6,102 bases of DNA, taken from DATFXM01 sp035315885 (lineage in GTDB: Bacteria > Acidobacteriota > Blastocatellia > UBA7656). The DNA is taken from NCBI GenBank assembly GCA_035315885.1, contig DATFXM010000100.1, positions 1-6,102 of the forward strand, given 5' to 3'. Made by a program: the position numbers and the translations under genes. The notes below the pieces were generated by a model. That model was not told the origin of the DNA. It was given only the letters and a program-made list of their open reading frames with translations, and did no database searches. Below, in pieces: positions 4,211 through 6,102 of this stretch (position 1 is the stretch's first letter; every line of letters starts with the position of its first letter).

Positions 4211-4945
4211 CTACATCTTCTCTTCCGGTGTGATCGTCACGCGGAACAGCTCGGCGGTTTTGTTGACCCACACCGAGTTCTTCACCTTGTGCACGACGCC
4301 ATTCTCATCGTCACCGGTGTTTGGACCTTTCTGGCGCGGGCCTTGATTCGGGCCGATGCCAATCTCCTCGCCCTTCTCGGTTCCTGCATCCCAGAGAATC
4401 AGTTTCGAGGTCACGTCGCCGCTGATTGGTTTGTTTCCGTCGAACAAGTGAATGCCGTCGGCATCGAACGCGTAGAACCAATCGTTGGACTGCCCAAACA
4501 TCGTCGTTATCGAGAGCTTCATTCCAGGCTCTGCCATGAAGCTGAACTCATAGGCGGCGCCAGGACGAATTGGACCAGGCGCACTCGCGCCCACGGGCGT
4601 ATTGAAGACGCCGTGTAGCATTTGATTGTGGTAATGCTCCAGATAGTTGATCAGACCTTCAGGACTGCCGTCTTCGGCTTGCATCTCGAGACCGTTGACA
4701 GAAGCCTTATCGCCCACCTTGAAAAGCGTCACATCCAGCTTGTTGTGTACGACCCACATTCCGGGTGAAAGGGCGAACGGGAACTTAGCGCCGTTGGAGG
4801 CAGGGAACCCGTCTTTGTTAGAGATGTTTTCGATACGAACGGTGAACCTGACCTCTTTGCCGTTCCCGCGACCGGCCGCGATGCCCGAGAGTTGGACGCC
4901 TGCCAGCAGCGCGATCAGGCCCAGTGAAAGAATGCGTCGTTGCAT
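4211..4945 (-). CDS. secreted spondin-domain protein
   Basis: The 244-residue product has a signal peptide (MQRR, hydrophobic 6-19, cleavage near IAA at 22-24) followed by a single spondin_N-type domain filling about 31-240. Landmarks are FTVRIENIS (34-42), a LSPGMWVVH stretch (59-67), AEDGS (90-94), MFGQSNDWFYAF (149-160), SGDVT (175-179), LWDAGTEKGEEIG (184-196) and GPNQGPRQKGPNTGDDENG (198-216). The acidic Asp/Glu cluster at the end matches the region that binds calcium in animal F-spondin. Bacterial members are secreted proteins with no well-proven role; adhesion or ligand binding is possible. A strong site (AAGGAGA, complement of 4953-4959) lies seven bases before the ATG at 4945. A longer frame up to 5017 has no such site and would bury the signal peptide. 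The gene begins 13 bases after the aquaporin stop. Confidence 0.88.
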   Translation of the reverse strand: MQRRILSLGLIALLAGVQLSGIAAGRGNGKEVRFTVRIENISNKDGFPASNGAKFPFALSPGMWVVHNKLDVTLFKVGDKASVNGLEMQAEDGSPEGLINYLEHYHNQMLHGVFNTPVGASAPGPIRPGAAYEFSFMAEPGMKLSITTMFGQSNDWFYAFDADGIHLFDGNKPISGDVTSKLILWDAGTEKGEEIGIGPNQGPRQKGPNTGDDENGVVHKVKNSVWVNKTAELFRVTITPEEKM

Positions 4946-4952
4946 GGTGAAT

Positions 4953-4959
4953 TCTCCTT
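4953..4959 (-). promoter_or_regulatory. ribosome binding site of the spondin gene, touching the upstream stop codon
   Basis: AAGGAGA on the minus strand lies seven bases before the ATG at 4945. Its first base is the last base of the aquaporin TAA (4961-4959), an arrangement favouring translational coupling. It fixes the spondin start. Confidence 0.75.
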
Positions 4960-5837
4960 TACGTGAGTAATCTTTCTTGAGACGGCGCACAGGCCGTTTG
5001 ATTAAGCAGTTCTCCAAAATTGCATCGAAAGATGCAGTGGTTTTTGTTGTGGTGATGCAGCTTGGCGCAGAACACGCGATGTCCGCCCTTGAGCCGCAGG
5101 TAAACCTCAGCCGCCAGCAGCATTCCTATCGGCGGCGCCGTGAAGTAAATCCATAACGCCCTCCAGACTCCTGCCGGTAAGGCCGAGGCCAGAGTCCGCG
5201 CGGGGTTCATACTCATGCCGGAAAGCGGCGCCTCAACGCTGATGTAAGTCGCCACCAATGCGCCTACGAACAGTCCGGTGTAGCGCGAAAGGCGTTTAAC
5301 GTTCGACACGCGCAACACGACCGATATTAGAATAAATGTGATCAAGACCTCGGCGGCGAAGGCGACTGCGTCGCCGCTCGGCCCAGGCACGGTGGTGACG
5401 TAGTTGACGTTCGGATGCGCAATCAAACCTCCGAGAATGGTCTGTGAGATGATCACGCCCGCGAGTCCCCCCGCGAACTGAGAAACCGGGTAGAACACTG
5501 CATCCCAGGTTTCAACCTTTCCAAGCCGCCAAAATGTCAGCGTCGTCGCGGGGTTCAAGTGCGAGCCTGAACGTTTTCCCCACGGTGAATAAATGTTGAG
5601 GATCGCTGTCGCTCCCATCGCCGCGCCAAACAACACGCGTCTGAGCGTCGTATCCTGGATCATCTGGTGAACCGGCGAGGAGGGATGTTCAAGGACAACG
5701 CCGACCGAACACGCCGAAACCATGAACAACCCGAGCCCGAAAGCTTCCATCAGGTACTCGGGCCAGTGACGCCGCAAGGCGTCGATCGCCGTAGTGCGTA
5801 TCGTCAAAGGTCGTTCATTTATCGTCGCTGTGCTCAT
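4959..5837 (-). CDS. MIP/aquaporin-family channel with Cys/His-rich C-terminal tail
   Basis: This 292-residue inner-membrane channel belongs to the major intrinsic protein family, which passes water, glycerol or other small neutral solutes. Both half-helix pore motifs are present: GSHLNPATT with NPA at 95-97, and GMSMNPART with NPA at 211-213 and the selectivity-filter Arg at 214. Hydrophobic segments lie near 30-50, 67-82, 116-138, 158-176, 186-203 and 226-246, giving the usual six helices. The barrel ends near 250. The last 42 residues are an unusual soluble tail with C257, H261-H263, H267, C268, C272 and C283 (CAKLHHH then HCIFRC), suggesting a metal-binding or redox knot. It is first in the operon as seen. 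The start at 5837 has no clear ribosome site, so the N-terminus is less certain. Water versus glycerol specificity cannot be decided from the sequence. Confidence 0.9.
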   Translation of the reverse strand: MSTATINERPLTIRTTAIDALRRHWPEYLMEAFGLGLFMVSACSVGVVLEHPSSPVHQMIQDTTLRRVLFGAAMGATAILNIYSPWGKRSGSHLNPATTLTFWRLGKVETWDAVFYPVSQFAGGLAGVIISQTILGGLIAHPNVNYVTTVPGPSGDAVAFAAEVLITFILISVVLRVSNVKRLSRYTGLFVGALVATYISVEAPLSGMSMNPARTLASALPAGVWRALWIYFTAPPIGMLLAAEVYLRLKGGHRVFCAKLHHHNKNHCIFRCNFGELLNQTACAPSQERLLT

Positions 5838-6102
5838 CGTTCAACTCGCGTTATAGAGCGGGTTGCGAACTCTCCATCCGCTCCTCGCACACTGTTTCAA
5901 TGATCAACAATGAGTGGAATATTCCGCCGCATTGTCAGGAGGCAGTGTTTTTCGACCTCGACCGGCTCCTATAAGAAGGACCATGCGGTTATAGACAAGA
6001 TATAAGACGCGAGGACGCCCTCTGTCAGTTTTTACGAGTTTGACCGGAATATAAAGTACGCGAATGGGCCGAAGACGATTTCCTCCGGACGGAGTGCTGG
6101 CG
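5838..6102. other. non-coding stretch upstream of the operon, no gene supported
   Basis: No reading frame here has family-like sequence or a good start signal. It probably contains the promoter of the minus-strand operon: a TATAAC (complement of 5850-5855) lies 12 bases before the aquaporin start, but has no partner at the -35 distance. Several TATAAG/A and GTTATAGA boxes recur on the + strand (5850-5857, 5970-5976, 5988-5995, 6001-6007, 6050-6056). A + strand ATG at 6064 stays open to the window end for 13 codons but has no ribosome site. Confidence 0.4.

Noticed and set aside
3287..4346. Long + strand frames (3287-3853 and 3723-4346)
   Set aside because: They lie antisense to the HbpS-cupin gene, whose protein has a signal peptide and two recognisable domains; the + products have no family-like sequence.
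6064..6102. Start of a + strand gene at the window edge
   Set aside because: Thirteen codons without a ribosome site or recognisable sequence are too little to support a gene.

Overview
The window joins two unlike pieces of a bacterial chromosome, probably from a soil or sediment organism. The Acidobacteriota are one guess, based only on the mix of gene families; no marker gene is present to settle it.

Left part (1 to about 2440, all genes on +): a stretch of integron gene-cassette array. Four attC recombination sites (270-328, 867-963, 1785-1847, 2201-2260) divide it into the tail of one cassette, three complete cassettes (323-957, 958-1841, 1842-2254) and the start of a fifth. The strongest support is internal. 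The six bases that open each complete cassette (TTATGC, TTCGGC, TTAGGC) match exactly the complement of the R'' box that closes the same cassette (GCATAAC, GCCGAAC, GCCTAAC). The cargo is the C-terminal half of a PhnB-type VOC protein, a DUF4258-like toxin with its small partner, an unrecognised 255-residue protein, a probable Imm40-type immunity protein, and the front of a small protein of a cassette-associated family. No integrase, attI or Pc promoter is visible; they would lie to the left, or the array may lack an integrase.

Junction (about 2430-2450): the fifth cassette has no attC, and its reading frame loses family-like sequence just where a gene from the right-hand operon also breaks off. 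This looks like a deletion or recombination scar, or an assembly join.

Right part (about 2440 to 5837, all genes on -): an apparent operon read right to left. It encodes an aquaporin-family channel with a Cys/His-rich tail, a secreted spondin-domain protein, a secreted HbpS/GlcG-cupin fusion, a second secreted HbpS/GlcG protein, and the N-terminal start of a secreted protein resembling the N-terminal domain of some SMP-30/gluconolactonase-like proteins, cut off by the junction. Most have clear ribosome binding sites, and two junctions are tightly coupled (13 bp apart, and a 4 bp ATGA overlap). Three intact secreted products and one truncated one point to a shared extracytoplasmic role, possibly binding of haem or small organic ligands, but the substrate cannot be read from the sequence. 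The last 265 bases hold no gene I can support and probably include the operon's upstream control region.
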